Shown: in pieces, positions 1 to 9,336 of the stretch | How the letters are laid out: each line of letters starts with the position of its first letter | Position numbering within the stretch: the stretch's first letter is position 1 | Assembly (NCBI GenBank): GCA_964553045.1 | Contig: CAZKJG010000002.1 | Span: 1-64,000 of the forward strand | Direction: 5' to 3' | Length of the DNA stretch: 64,000 nt | Source: JAWLEP01 sp964553045 | GTDB lineage: Bacteria > Fermentibacterota > Fermentibacteria > Fermentibacterales > JCC-6 | The notes under the pieces: generated by a model | Told to the model about the DNA's origin: nothing | Databases searched by the model: none | What the model saw: only the letters and a program-made list of their open reading frames with translations | Program-made: the position numbers and the translations under genes

Positions 1-128
1 CGTTACTTGAAGGAGCCCGCTTCAATGGAGCTGCGGTCCGAAGACCGCGGAAACGACGTAGTGCCCGAAGTATTGCGCGGCCAGGACGAAACGCTTCAAT
101 GGAGCCGCGGTCCGAAGACCGCGGAAAC
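1..128 (-). CRISPR. Leader-proximal end of a type I-G CRISPR array
   Basis: Two 36-nt repeats lie at 19-54 and 93-128, separated by a 38-nt spacer at 55-92; a further partial spacer fills 1-18 and the array continues off the left edge. Read on the minus strand, the repeat begins GTTTCC and ends ATTGAAGC, a typical 8-nt crRNA 5' handle, so the array is transcribed leftwards, away from cas2. Each repeat contains an 8-bp stem (CCGCGGTC/GACCGCGG) around a CGAA loop. The 93-128 copy has the perfect stem; the 19-54 copy has one C-to-T change that leaves a G-T wobble. The repeat next to the leader is therefore the intact one and spacer 55-92 should be the newest. Confidence 0.9.
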
Positions 129-309
129 AGCCCCTCCTGGGAGCTGTTGTGTACGAATAGGATAAGGTGTGCGATTCGAGAGGTCAACGGAATCGTGTGG
201 TCTTGAGGTCTGAGAAACGGTCTTTGGCTGGGCTGGTTGTGCCTTGGCAAGGGGGACGCGAGAGCCGGCCGGGATTCTGTCGGGAGAGAGGCGCTCGCAG
301 TGGAGGCTG
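129..309 (-). other. CRISPR leader
   Basis: This 181-bp stretch lies between the cas2 stop codon and the first repeat and has no credible gene; small open frames here run through repeat sequence or against cas2. Its position and the orientation of the repeats make it the leader, where spacer integration would take place. It contains the array promoter described separately. IHF-type sites cannot be judged by eye. Confidence 0.7.
159..187 (-). promoter_or_regulatory. Leader promoter for the pre-crRNA
   Basis: On the minus strand TTGACC (187-182) and TATCCT (164-159) are separated by exactly 17 bp, a good sigma70-type match. Transcription would start near 152, about 25 nt before the first repeat. 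Similar TTGAC(C/G)-17/18 promoters occur elsewhere in the window. Confidence 0.6.
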
Positions 310-600
310 CTAGAAGACATGGGCGCTCCTGGAGGTGGGGACGTAGCTGCGGCCGAGGGTGGCTATGGCGTGGTCGGCGCGGTGGCCCTCCGGTCCCAGC
401 CGAATGAGCATGATCTGGTCCTCCTTGTGGTTGATGATGTCGGCAAGCTCGGTCTTCATCCTTGCCTTCTCCATGGCGTTGAGGTGGCAGAGGAATACCG
501 AGAGCTGGAGGTGGTCGCCCCAGTTTCTCATGGCCTTGTAGACTTTCTGGACCCTCTTGCTGCTGGAGATGTCGTACGTTACGACGTATACGGCTCTCAT
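310..600 (-). CDS. cas2: CRISPR-associated protein Cas2
   Basis: This 96-aa protein has the usual Cas2 length and begins with the first ferredoxin-like strand carrying the conserved Asp (VTYDIS, residues 7-12). Cas2 dimers bridge two Cas1 dimers in the spacer-integration complex. Its ATG directly follows the cas4-cas1 stop codon with no gap, so it is translationally coupled. It is the last gene of the cas operon, and its stop lies 181 bp before the first repeat. Confidence 0.93.
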   Translation of the reverse strand: MRAVYVVTYDISSSKRVQKVYKAMRNWGDHLQLSVFLCHLNAMEKARMKTELADIINHKEDQIMLIRLGPEGHRADHAIATLGRSYVPTSRSAHVF

Positions 601-2253
601 CTATCTTGTTGTGAACGGACGGTACTCGTCCAGCTCACCGGTTATGAGCCTGGATATCAGGCGTGACTCGATCTCCAGCACCCTTCTGTAGCTCACGCGG
701 TAATCGAAAATGGGATGGGTCACCATCTGCTCCATCCTGCGCTCGTAGGAGCGGATGACGGCCTTTCGGGCACGTTTCTTCATTCCCACCGAGCCTGCTC
801 CGGAGACGAAGTCGGTGGGGCGGACCATTCCGCTGTTCGCGGCGAACAGCACTGCCGAGTCGGCTATCAGCGGCCGGAACACCTCCATCAGGTCCAGGGC
901 CAGTCCGGGCCGGCCGGGCCTGGGCTTGTGGTAGAATCCGAGGCTGGGGTCAAAACCGGCGGCGTTGAGGGCTACGGTACAGTCCTTGACCAGCATGCCG
1001 TAGGCGTAGGACAGCATTGCGTTGATCTCGTCCTTTGGGGGGCGCCTGGAGCGTTTTAGGAAACGCAGGCCTTCGTCACACTTCAGCATCTTGGAGAACT
1101 CGCCGAAGTATATCGAGGCCGCGCCGCCCTCGATTCCCAACAGTGACTCGACCGAATCGGTCTGTAGTGCTTCGGCCTTGAGCGACTTGAGCCTGGCAAG
1201 GGCGCCGGGCTTGATGTCCTGGGCGTTGCGCATGAGAAAGGTCCTGGAATTGTGGACCTTGGCGCTGACTACTGTCCTGGCGATTGCCAGGCTGGCGGAT
1301 TCGTCGGATGCGGTGGAGTACTGGGCGATGCGTATTCTCGGAGACCGGGTCGAGAGGGTCGTTGTCGCGCCCAGGTAGTAGCCGCCCCTGGAGAAGTAGA
1401 GGATGGGAACGTCTCCGTTCAGGCAGGAATGGACGGCTTGGGTGGACATCTGTATTCCGCTTCCCATGAGGCAGACCTGGGATGTCTGGTTGAGGCGTAT
1501 GGAACCGAGCTCCTCCCCCTTGCTGGTAACCTTCAGGAGCTTGCCTCTGCGGGACACGTAGGAGCCCTGCTCCTGCACATAGAGGGGCAGGCAGTCGTCC
1601 CTTGCGGGTACTATCCTGCGCTGGTGCGTAGGCGGCCGGCCGGTGCTGTCGAAGGCCTCAAGCGCCCAGTACTCGTCGGGAAGGCAAACCGGCGCCAGGG
1701 AGCAGCCCTCGCACTTCCTGCTGGACTGCAGGGGCGGGGGAGGCGAGTCCTCCTGCGAGGCCTTGAGCGCCGCCCGGGTGAGATCCCTCGTGGTCTTCAT
1801 CAGGGCGGGTGTGATATCGATCGGGACCCGCTTGCGGGATCCGGCGTAGCATACCTGGCCCGTGTCGACTGCGTACCCGTTGTCCCTGAGGAGCAGGGCG
1901 TATGCGCAGACCTGCACCCGATGGTCTTTCCAGGGCCCCTGCCTGGGAAGCTTGCCGTGCTTGATCTCCACCGGGCAGGCCTTTCCCTCCCTCGTCTCCA
2001 CCATGTCCATCCTGCCGGACAGATGCTCGGCGGAGCTGGACAGGCTCACCGAGCGCCTCCTGGAGAGCTCGCCGAGCCAGGCTTCCTTCTCCGTCTCCGA
2101 GTCCGAGCGCCGGTGGTCGAACTTGCCCTCGATGGTGTGGACGTTGTGCCGGAACTCGCCATCGACCCATTCCAGGTAGAACAGACGGGGGCAGTAGGCG
2201 TACTGCACCAGCATCCGAACCGGAAGCAGGCGGGGCTCCGGCACTGCGTCCAC
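601..2253 (-). CDS. cas4-cas1: Cas4-Cas1 fusion protein
   Basis: This 550-aa protein fuses a Cas4 nuclease domain (about residues 1-205) to a full Cas1 integrase, a hallmark of type I-G loci. The Cas4 part shows YCPRLFYLEW (Cys21), a RecB-type VEIKHGK motif and a C-terminal CxxC...C cluster, which would give a 4Fe-4S cluster. The Cas1 part keeps the conserved Glu (in GGAASIYFGEF), His (FYHKPRPGR) and the following Asp/Glu (LDLMEVFRP). I chose the GTG at 2253: it lies 2 nt after the csb2 stop and has AGAGGA upstream, whereas the open frame further upstream only shadows csb2. The protein should select PAM-flanked prespacers, trim them and integrate them together with Cas2. Confidence 0.92.
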   Translation of the reverse strand: MDAVPEPRLLPVRMLVQYAYCPRLFYLEWVDGEFRHNVHTIEGKFDHRRSDSETEKEAWLGELSRRRSVSLSSSAEHLSGRMDMVETREGKACPVEIKHGKLPRQGPWKDHRVQVCAYALLLRDNGYAVDTGQVCYAGSRKRVPIDITPALMKTTRDLTRAALKASQEDSPPPPLQSSRKCEGCSLAPVCLPDEYWALEAFDSTGRPPTHQRRIVPARDDCLPLYVQEQGSYVSRRGKLLKVTSKGEELGSIRLNQTSQVCLMGSGIQMSTQAVHSCLNGDVPILYFSRGGYYLGATTTLSTRSPRIRIAQYSTASDESASLAIARTVVSAKVHNSRTFLMRNAQDIKPGALARLKSLKAEALQTDSVESLLGIEGGAASIYFGEFSKMLKCDEGLRFLKRSRRPPKDEINAMLSYAYGMLVKDCTVALNAAGFDPSLGFYHKPRPGRPGLALDLMEVFRPLIADSAVLFAANSGMVRPTDFVSGAGSVGMKKRARKAVIRSYERRMEQMVTHPIFDYRVSYRRVLEIESRLISRLITGELDEYRPFTTR

Positions 2254-2255
2254 GG

Positions 2256-3719
2256 TCAGTCCTCTGCCGCGGGAGTGAACTGCCCCAGTCCGAAGTGACA
2301 GTAGCTTCCGAGGGCAACCGGGCCGCGCAGCGGCTCGGGGAAGGTCAGCCGGCAGCCGTAGCCGTGAAGCGGCATCTCGCCCTTGCGGCTGCGGGTGAAC
2401 TCCAGCCAGCGGAACCTGTGTCCGGGGCCGGGCGTGCTCCTGCGCCACTGGAGATCTGTGGGCCTGGGAAGGTTGTGGTAGACGCACTCCCTTTCGATCT
2501 CGCCCCGAAGCCACTCGAGGAATGGGCCGCGGCCCTTCCTGTAGTGCCGCTTGGTGACGAACGGCGTGTGGCTGACGAATCCTGTGGCCTTCGGTGTCTG
2601 CGGTTCGTCGGAGAGCGACAGCAGCGTGGCCCGGATGTCGGGCCTGCCGCCGGACTGCCACATGGAGCCGAAGCTGTCCAGGGCCGCCACCTCATCCCTG
2701 CCGAAGCCCTCCGAGCAGTAGACGACCAGGTGGTCGATCCGCCCGTCGCCGTCCTCGTCCCTGGGCATCACGAAGGCGTGCCGATGGCCCTTCAGGGGTC
2801 TTCCGTCGGGCTGCTTCCCGCTGAACAGCGGGGAGACCCTTCCCGGGTCCCCGCCCTGCATGCGCTTGTGTATGCCCATCAGCTTGGCCCGCGCCCTTTC
2901 CGCTATGGGCAGGGCCTCCGTGAGCAGCGGCAGCACCTTGGACGTGAGCTGGTATCGGGCGATTGTGGGCTCCCGCCTGGGCCGGACCACTGCCCGGGGC
3001 GGGGGTGTGCCGTCCACCAGCTTGTCGGGCAGGGAGTACTTCATGCGCTGAAGGGCCGGCGGCTCGCTCCACCCCTGGCGGAGCAGCTCGCTGGTGGAGA
3101 GGCAGGCGGCGCCTATCCACGTGTACGGTATTTCATCCCCGTCGGGCACTATCGCCCTGATCAGGTTCTGGTAGTCGTACTTGCTCCTCAGGCAGGCCAG
3201 ATCCACCAGGGCCCGTCCTTTCCCTGCGGAGGTCTCCTCCGCGGGAACGCAGTTGAACCCGTCTTCGTCAGGGTCCTCCAGAACATCCAGGGAGACCCAG
3301 GACTCCGACCTGCCCAGGTAGTTGAGGAAGCCCGACAGGCGCCTGAGGTCGAAGACCACCTCCCGGGGCGGGTCGGCGTCGAAGGCCATCAGCACCGACT
3401 CGCGCCTGTCCACGGCGACGAAGGCGTCGATTATCAGGTTCTTGCTGGACCTCGTCTTCTCGTTGGCGCTGAGGTAGGAGCGGGAGTGGGAGGTGGTCAC
3501 CGGAGGCAGCCTGTAGCGTACCGGAGAGGCCACCACCTCCAGTACCGCCTCCAGGCGCTCGGTGGGCCAGTCGGGGTACTTCCGGAAGGCTGCGTCCAGC
3601 AGCGCCCGCGCCAGCCTGAACGGCGAGGGGGGCCATTCCGGAACTCCCTCGTTTACGTTTCGTCCCCAGGGGGTGGCGTGGTAACGCCCCGCCGGGAACC
3701 GTATCTCCATCACAACCAT
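2256..3719 (-). CDS. csb2: Type I-G Cas5-Cas6 protein Csb2
   Basis: This 487-aa protein matches the GSU0054/Csb2 family of type I-G systems, in which one polypeptide supplies the Cas5 subunit and a C-terminal Cas6-like crRNA endonuclease. The N-terminus (MEIRFPAGRYHATPWGRN) is characteristic. No separate cas6 exists in the operon, so this protein is the expected pre-crRNA processing enzyme. It begins 13 nt after csb1. Translation could start at the first ATG (3719, with AGGG upstream) or three codons later. Its stop is 2 nt from the cas4-cas1 start. Confidence 0.88.
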   Translation of the reverse strand: MVVMEIRFPAGRYHATPWGRNVNEGVPEWPPSPFRLARALLDAAFRKYPDWPTERLEAVLEVVASPVRYRLPPVTTSHSRSYLSANEKTRSSKNLIIDAFVAVDRRESVLMAFDADPPREVVFDLRRLSGFLNYLGRSESWVSLDVLEDPDEDGFNCVPAEETSAGKGRALVDLACLRSKYDYQNLIRAIVPDGDEIPYTWIGAACLSTSELLRQGWSEPPALQRMKYSLPDKLVDGTPPPRAVVRPRREPTIARYQLTSKVLPLLTEALPIAERARAKLMGIHKRMQGGDPGRVSPLFSGKQPDGRPLKGHRHAFVMPRDEDGDGRIDHLVVYCSEGFGRDEVAALDSFGSMWQSGGRPDIRATLLSLSDEPQTPKATGFVSHTPFVTKRHYRKGRGPFLEWLRGEIERECVYHNLPRPTDLQWRRSTPGPGHRFRWLEFTRSRKGEMPLHGYGCRLTFPEPLRGPVALGSYCHFGLGQFTPAAED

Positions 3720-3732
3720 GGCTATGCCCTGT

Positions 3733-4695
3733 TCAGCTCTTCTTGAGGACTACGTCTACGTCCAGCTCGGTCACCGGAGGAGTGGCGAACATGTCCGCGC
3801 AGGCGTCTATCTCTCCCCGGAGCTTCTCCAGCAGCGCCTCCTCGGAGGGAATGGCCGTACCCTCGGGGGCCGTGACGTGTATGTCGTCCGCCAGGCGGAG
3901 GTCGCAGGCGGTCCGCAGGCGCAGGCCGGTGTTCAGGAAGCGCCGTATCTTGAGCAGGGCGAGGTCGACCAGGAGCTCCGTGGCGCTGTCGCCGAGGTCG
4001 TAGCTGCGCAGACGGGCCATGTCTATGTTGAAGTAGGCCCTGATGTCACCTGCGGTGTACTCGGTGCGGGTGTAGGGCACGTTGCCGTAGACGTTCTTCT
4101 TCTGGGTCTCCGTCCTGAGGTTGCCCTGGGGGTCGAGGGGGTTGTTCTTCACCCCGCCGGATACCGCCTCGTTGACGTTGGTGGCCTCTATGAAGGCGGA
4201 TACGGCCCTGGGGATCCTCATCCTCCCGTCCTCGACGTTGGAGAGGAAGATGCCGTGAAGCAGGGAGTTCACGTCGTACCTGAAGAGCGTCTCTGCCAGG
4301 CGGGCCCAGTCTATAAGCCCCGTCCTGCTGTAGCCGGCCTCCTCGACGAACCTGTCGTGGAAGTTCTCGTGGGAGATGATGTAGGGGGAGTTGAGCCTGT
4401 GGGCCTCCAGGAGGGTGGTGGTCTTGACCTCCGCGTCGCCCTGGAGGTTCGCCCGGACGTACGACAGGCCCTCGAGGTCGGGGATTATCTCGCCGTCGGG
4501 CGTCATCACCGCGGACTCGAGCCTGTTGGCCATGGACTGGGACGACTCCACCAGCAGCTTTCGAGTACCGTCTGCCAGCTCGTAGGTGGCCGCTCCCAGC
4601 TCGGCGAAGCCGGTGGGCTGGAACCTGTCGCCCTGTACCGGCCGGAGCGCGGCCTCGGCCAGCATCCTCGGGGCATCTGCCAGTCTCTCGATCAT
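3733..4695 (-). CDS. csb1: Type I-G Cas7 protein Csb1
   Basis: This 320-aa protein is the GSU0053/Csb1-type Cas7, the repeated backbone subunit that coats the crRNA in the I-G Cascade complex. The N-terminus (MIERLADAPRMLAEAALRPV) and the internal NVPYTRTEYTA segment fit the family. The start at 4695 is secure: it overlaps the cas8 stop codon as ATGA and has a strong GAGGAGGT ribosome-binding site 7 nt upstream. The open frame extends far upstream, but only as a shadow of cas8. The strong Shine-Dalgarno sequence fits the need for several Cas7 copies per complex. Confidence 0.9.
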   Translation of the reverse strand: MIERLADAPRMLAEAALRPVQGDRFQPTGFAELGAATYELADGTRKLLVESSQSMANRLESAVMTPDGEIIPDLEGLSYVRANLQGDAEVKTTTLLEAHRLNSPYIISHENFHDRFVEEAGYSRTGLIDWARLAETLFRYDVNSLLHGIFLSNVEDGRMRIPRAVSAFIEATNVNEAVSGGVKNNPLDPQGNLRTETQKKNVYGNVPYTRTEYTAGDIRAYFNIDMARLRSYDLGDSATELLVDLALLKIRRFLNTGLRLRTACDLRLADDIHVTAPEGTAIPSEEALLEKLRGEIDACADMFATPPVTELDVDVVLKKS

Positions 4696-7013
4696 TGCTG
4701 AACCTCCTCTTTTCTGAGAACCAGTGACTTCAGGGTGTCCGTGTCCCATACGGGGAACAGCAGGGCGGCGGCGAGCCTTTCGGGGTCGCAGTCGCACTCC
4801 CAGGCAACATGCAGGACCGGCAGCTCCGCCACGTGGCTGAGCCGGGAGGCGGCAAGGTCGCAGGCCTCTGATACCCTCCCCGCCGCGGCCAGCCTGAGGA
4901 CCGTGCCCTCCCTCCCTGCCGTTGCGTCGGAGACCGCGGGGGTCATCATCAGCTTCAGCAGCGCCCAGCTGCGCGAGAGCGGCCTGCGGAACTCCTCGGC
5001 GGGGGCTTCGGCCCTCAGTGATGTCTTCCAATCCACAAGGGTGAAGCCGAAGAGCAGCTCCTCCAGCGCGTCGTCGTCGAGCAGGCCGTAGATGAATGGG
5101 GATACCTGACGGGAGGCGACCTTGAGCATTGCCCGCAGCGGCAGGCGCCCGGTGTTGGTCCTCTCCATCTCCAGGATTCTCCTTGTGAGGGCGGAGACCA
5201 TTCTCTCGGGAAGGCTGGATCCGTTCCAGAGCTGCTGCGAGTCGCTCCACTCCCACGGCCGCCGGGGGTCGACCCCGGAGGTGTTGCTGCGCATGGGGCC
5301 TACTCCGCCTTCCCCTCGAATGGAAGCCAGGGAAGCGGCCAGCGGCGCTTCCGGGCAGGAGGGAAGGCACTGCCTGACCCATTCGGTGGACAGCCCCGAC
5401 AGGGGACGGGAGAGGAAACCCTCCGCTCCATGGTCCATCCTGGACAGGCGCATCTCGAAGCGGCCCAGGGCCCGCACAAGCCGTGTGAAGGCCAGGGATG
5501 AGGGCCTTCGGCTGGTCTGGAAGAGCTCCTCCTCGATTCTTCTCCTGGCGGTGGCGAGGGCGGCCGGAACGTGGTCGCCGTAGCGGCGGAGAAAACCGTC
5601 CATCCTCTGCAGCAGTGGGTCCAGCTCGTCCAGCAGCGCCAGCTCCGGGCGGTAGGCAACGTCCACCTCCCCCGCCGGAAGGGCTACGTAGCTCTTGCCC
5701 CTTCTCACCACGAAGGCGTAGCGGGTGAAGCTGGACAGCCCCCTGTCCACGCCCAGCTGGCCCACCGCCCGGCAGAAGTCGACGCCATTGCGTGACTGCC
5801 TCCTGCCCAGGCTGCTGCGGCCCTCGGCAAAGAGAAAGGCCACCTCGCCCAGCGTGGAGGGGGCGGACCAGGTGGGCAGCCAGGTCTCCGAGCGGCCGTC
5901 GTCGCGGTCGCTGTCGGAGGTGAAGCCCACCGGGCTGAAATCCACGGTGAAGGGAAGGGAGGCCTTGCTGCTGCGCTCGGAGGTGCTGCGCCTGGTGGCC
6001 GAGGCGGCCAGCAGCAGCGCGCCCTCGAATGCCAGCAGGTAATCCCAGGGGTTGATCTTGAAGTCCTTGGTCTCCACCTCGTCGCCCATGTTGTAGCCTC
6101 CGGCGCGGCCGGGGTCGAACTGGCCTATGGCCCAGCTGTCGAGGCCGCTTACGGGTGTATCGAGGAGGGTGGCCCTGAGCAGCGCCCCGGCCGTCTCTCC
6201 TCCATCGAGGAGGAGCTGGCTGGCGATGCTCATGTAGTTCCTGCTGAAGTCCAGGTTGCCGTCGTTGCCGCCGGTTCCCAGCAGGGGGAAGTAGGAGGGC
6301 GACTCGCCGGAGGTGATCGCCACGGCGGCATCGAACCAGCGCAGGGCCTTCTCCGGCAGCCGCGCCCGGCAGGCTCCGAGGTTCTCTTTGAGCCTTCCGC
6401 GCCTGTTGCCCGAGAGGGTTGTGACGCCCTTCTTCACCCTTTTGCGCAGGCTCTTCCAGAAGGCGGCGTTCTCCTCGTCTGCGGCTTCAACCTCCCCATC
6501 CAGGAGCTCCGTCACGTCCGTCTCCAGCACGTCCGTGACCGGGGCGCCGGCAAGTACCTTCTCAACCGTCGCCAGGTGCTTGCGGGCATCTCTGGACTCA
6601 GCTTTCGACCCCTCTTCCACAAGCTCCCGCAGCATCTCCAAGAAGCCGGAGAGGCTTCCCAGGCCCATGTCCAGCTCCGGCCACTGGGCTATGCTTCGAA
6701 TGACCTCGCGGTAGCCGCTGAAGCGGGGGTCATCCGATCTCAGTATCCTGTCCATCCCCTCGCGGTTGTCGTTGGGCCAGAACCCGCTTCCCCCGTTCCA
6801 GGGTGACACGATCGGTGTGGGGGAGTAGCGGTTGAGGATGAAATCGATCAGCCCTTCGGTGTCCAGCTCCGTCTCCAGGACGAACGCGCCGTCCTGCCAG
6901 AAGCCCGCGGCCGCGTGGTCCGCCTGCCCGGCGGTGATCCTGAAGACGGCAAGGGCTTTCAGGTAGCTGGCCAGCGGCTGGGTGGAGCAGCCTTCGAGTC
7001 TCAGCCTATTCAT
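4692..7013 (-). CDS. csx17: Type I-G large subunit Cas8 (Csx17)
   Basis: This 773-aa protein is Csx17/Cas8u2, the large Cascade subunit specific to type I-G, expected to recognise the PAM and recruit Cas3. The family's N-terminal signature is clear (LEGCSTQPLASYLKALAVFR near residues 6-25), and a GGNDGNLDFSRN stretch follows near residue 270. The ATG at 7013 is chosen because it overlaps the last 8 nt of cas3 and has AAGGAGGTG directly upstream. The C-terminal half is rich in Arg and Leu and has no other motif I recognise. The stop overlaps csb1 by 4 nt. Confidence 0.88.
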   Translation of the reverse strand: MNRLRLEGCSTQPLASYLKALAVFRITAGQADHAAAGFWQDGAFVLETELDTEGLIDFILNRYSPTPIVSPWNGGSGFWPNDNREGMDRILRSDDPRFSGYREVIRSIAQWPELDMGLGSLSGFLEMLRELVEEGSKAESRDARKHLATVEKVLAGAPVTDVLETDVTELLDGEVEAADEENAAFWKSLRKRVKKGVTTLSGNRRGRLKENLGACRARLPEKALRWFDAAVAITSGESPSYFPLLGTGGNDGNLDFSRNYMSIASQLLLDGGETAGALLRATLLDTPVSGLDSWAIGQFDPGRAGGYNMGDEVETKDFKINPWDYLLAFEGALLLAASATRRSTSERSSKASLPFTVDFSPVGFTSDSDRDDGRSETWLPTWSAPSTLGEVAFLFAEGRSSLGRRQSRNGVDFCRAVGQLGVDRGLSSFTRYAFVVRRGKSYVALPAGEVDVAYRPELALLDELDPLLQRMDGFLRRYGDHVPAALATARRRIEEELFQTSRRPSSLAFTRLVRALGRFEMRLSRMDHGAEGFLSRPLSGLSTEWVRQCLPSCPEAPLAASLASIRGEGGVGPMRSNTSGVDPRRPWEWSDSQQLWNGSSLPERMVSALTRRILEMERTNTGRLPLRAMLKVASRQVSPFIYGLLDDDALEELLFGFTLVDWKTSLRAEAPAEEFRRPLSRSWALLKLMMTPAVSDATAGREGTVLRLAAAGRVSEACDLAASRLSHVAELPVLHVAWECDCDPERLAAALLFPVWDTDTLKSLVLRKEEVQQ

Positions 7014-9336
7014 GGTCCACCTCCTTTGCGGCGGCGCTCGCCCTCTCGTCGGCAACCTTCATAAGTGCTTCCAGGAACGCCAGTCTGAACGGTCCGAGGT
7101 CGTCGCGGAGCGTTATGGTGCGGGAGAGCCAGCTGGGGCCCTGGGGACCCCGGCCCAGCTCCATCAGTGAGAGGTCCAGTACCGTGCGCGGCATGGTGAC
7201 GCCGCCTCCCAGGTCCGTCTGCGGAAGCACGTCTCCGTCGTGGATTCCCCTGGCGAACCGCTTCTGGGGATCGTCCGGGGGCTGCTCGGTGGGCAGGGAT
7301 CGAATGGAGAGCCTGACCTTTCCGTGGTGTGCGGCGGCGAGGTAAGCCTCCAGGTCGCTTCTGTCGCCTGCAAGTGCTGCCAGACCGGAGGCAAGCTCGT
7401 GGCGGAATCCCTTCCTGGCGTAGCGGGAAAGAGATGGCCCCTTGGCCGTGGAATCTCCGGCCCCGCAGCCCAGGGCCTCCTGGAATATGTGGTGGGCCTT
7501 TCCGGCATCGTGCCACCTGGCTGCATCGAGCAGGGCTCTGCGGTGCTCGGCATCGATGCAGGCAAGCCGCGAGAGCATCGACCTCATCTCGCCGACAACC
7601 TGGTCGGTGTGCTCGGCTATGCTCTGGGGGGGCGCCTCCGCGTACCTGTCGGAATCGTTGGATTCGGAGGTCTCCCCCGAAGGGGACAGCGGCTCCACCG
7701 CCCTGCGGCCCTTCCCGGTCCATCCCAGGGCGGTATCGTATCCTCCTGCGCTCGAAGCAAGAAGAACGGTCATGCCCGGTCTGAGGCGATACGGATTGGC
7801 CCTGGCCCAGACCCCCTCCAGGTGGTCCCAGACCCATCCCTGCTTCTTCTCCAGGAACCTGGAGAGGTCGCCTACGGGAACGGAGCACAGCTCTGCCGCC
7901 GAGGGCCTCTCCGCGTCTTCGGCCGGACGATCCGCGATCTCCCTCCAGAAGACCTGCAGGTCGGTGTCGGTACTGTCCCTTATGAAGCGGGATATGTCCA
8001 GGTCGGCCCCCGCTAGGTCTGGGGTGGTGTCGAACAGCTCCAGGATGTCCCTGCGGCGGGGAATGTCTCCGGTCTTCGGCTTGCGCTCCACCGGCGGCAG
8101 GGAGCGCGGGGACACGCTGCTCAGACCTCGCAGCCTCTCCACCGAGGCCCCGATCTCATCTGGCTCGTAGGGGGCGAGGCTGCGCGGCTTCGAGAGGTCC
8201 GGCGGAATCCAGACAGCTCGGGCGGCCTCGGCCTCGCCGTAGCGGTTGCAGCGGCCGAAGCGCTGGACCATGGAGGGCCACGGAGCCGTATCCGTGAGCA
8301 GAAGCCTGGAGGTGATGTCCACCCCCGCCTCCACAACCTGCGTGGAGACGCATACGGTGCCCGCAGGGCCCGGCTCTTGCAGCGCCCTGTGTACTGCTGC
8401 CGCCCTGTCGGGGGGGCGGAACCTGGAGTGAAGCAGAACGACATCCGCGTCCGGCTTGAGCTTCATCAGGGATCTGTAGATCCTGACCGCCCTCCTGACC
8501 GTATTCACCACGCAGAGGGTGCGGGTGCCGGGCGTGTGACCCTCCAGGAGCAGCTCCGCTTCCGCGCTGCCCTTTCCGTCGGGCGTGAACCCGGCCTCTT
8601 CCAGGCGCTTTGCCGCATCCGCCCTGGGACGGACAGCGGGGGATGCCCAGTCCGCCTCGGAAGGTCCCAGCAGCTCACCGCCGGGAGCGTGGTCCACGGT
8701 GTGCAACCATTCAGGGCGCACGGTGGCGCTCATCCACAGGGTATGAGTGGGTCCGAAGGTGCTCATGTCCCTGCGGAAAGCCTGCAGCTGGGCGGAAGTA
8801 TCGAGGCCGGCGCCCATGAGCTGGACCTCGTCCATCACCCACAGCGCGTCGTTGCTGAGCAAGCCGAAGTGCACGGGCCAGCGGTAGCGGCTCATGGAGT
8901 AGCCCCTGTTGAGGCCGCGGGAGAGGAGCATGTCCTGTGTGCCGACGATCATGGCTTCCCTCTCCGGCGCGAGGTCCCAGCGGGCGTCGACCTCGCCGCC
9001 CATCAGGAGGCTTACGGATACGCCCGCATCATCCCGGCCCTCCGCCAGCAGGCCCAGCCTCTTGAGCCATCCTCTCATCGCTCCCAGGGTCTGCTCGGCG
9101 AGGACGCGCATGGGAAGGCAGTAGACCAGCCTTCTGGGAGTGGCGGCCCTGATGGGCTCCGGGGCGAACCTGCGGCGCCAGAGCCAGCCGACAGCGGCCC
9201 CAGCGGTCTTGCCCATGCCGGTGGGAACGGAGACCGTCTCGGGCAGGGGACTGGATCTGGCCAGCCGCTCCTGCCAGGGGAAGGGGCTGAAGCCGGTTGC
9301 CTTGTCGAATAGAGATGCGAAGTCCTTTTCCGTCAT
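7006..9336 (-). CDS. cas3: CRISPR-associated helicase/nuclease Cas3, helicase-HD order
   Basis: This 776-aa protein has an N-terminal superfamily 2 helicase with Walker A PTGMGKT (38-44), a DEVQ box (169-172) and motif VI QRFGRCNR. It ends in an HD nuclease domain with EHTDQVV, WHDAGK and an AHHGK motif. HD after helicase is the order expected for type I-G Cas3, the reverse of I-E. The protein would unwind and degrade target DNA after Cascade binding. I chose the ATG at 9336 because GGGGGAGAGA lies just upstream; the open frame reaches 9498, but those 54 residues are low in complexity and unlike Cas3. It is the first gene of the operon. Confidence 0.92.
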   Translation of the reverse strand: MTEKDFASLFDKATGFSPFPWQERLARSSPLPETVSVPTGMGKTAGAAVGWLWRRRFAPEPIRAATPRRLVYCLPMRVLAEQTLGAMRGWLKRLGLLAEGRDDAGVSVSLLMGGEVDARWDLAPEREAMIVGTQDMLLSRGLNRGYSMSRYRWPVHFGLLSNDALWVMDEVQLMGAGLDTSAQLQAFRRDMSTFGPTHTLWMSATVRPEWLHTVDHAPGGELLGPSEADWASPAVRPRADAAKRLEEAGFTPDGKGSAEAELLLEGHTPGTRTLCVVNTVRRAVRIYRSLMKLKPDADVVLLHSRFRPPDRAAAVHRALQEPGPAGTVCVSTQVVEAGVDITSRLLLTDTAPWPSMVQRFGRCNRYGEAEAARAVWIPPDLSKPRSLAPYEPDEIGASVERLRGLSSVSPRSLPPVERKPKTGDIPRRRDILELFDTTPDLAGADLDISRFIRDSTDTDLQVFWREIADRPAEDAERPSAAELCSVPVGDLSRFLEKKQGWVWDHLEGVWARANPYRLRPGMTVLLASSAGGYDTALGWTGKGRRAVEPLSPSGETSESNDSDRYAEAPPQSIAEHTDQVVGEMRSMLSRLACIDAEHRRALLDAARWHDAGKAHHIFQEALGCGAGDSTAKGPSLSRYARKGFRHELASGLAALAGDRSDLEAYLAAAHHGKVRLSIRSLPTEQPPDDPQKRFARGIHDGDVLPQTDLGGGVTMPRTVLDLSLMELGRGPQGPSWLSRTITLRDDLGPFRLAFLEALMKVADERASAAAKEVDHE

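Noticed and set aside
96..320. A 74-aa frame on the minus strand through the first repeat
   Set aside because: It runs through the CRISPR repeat and leader, has no ribosome-binding site and no recognisable protein sequence.
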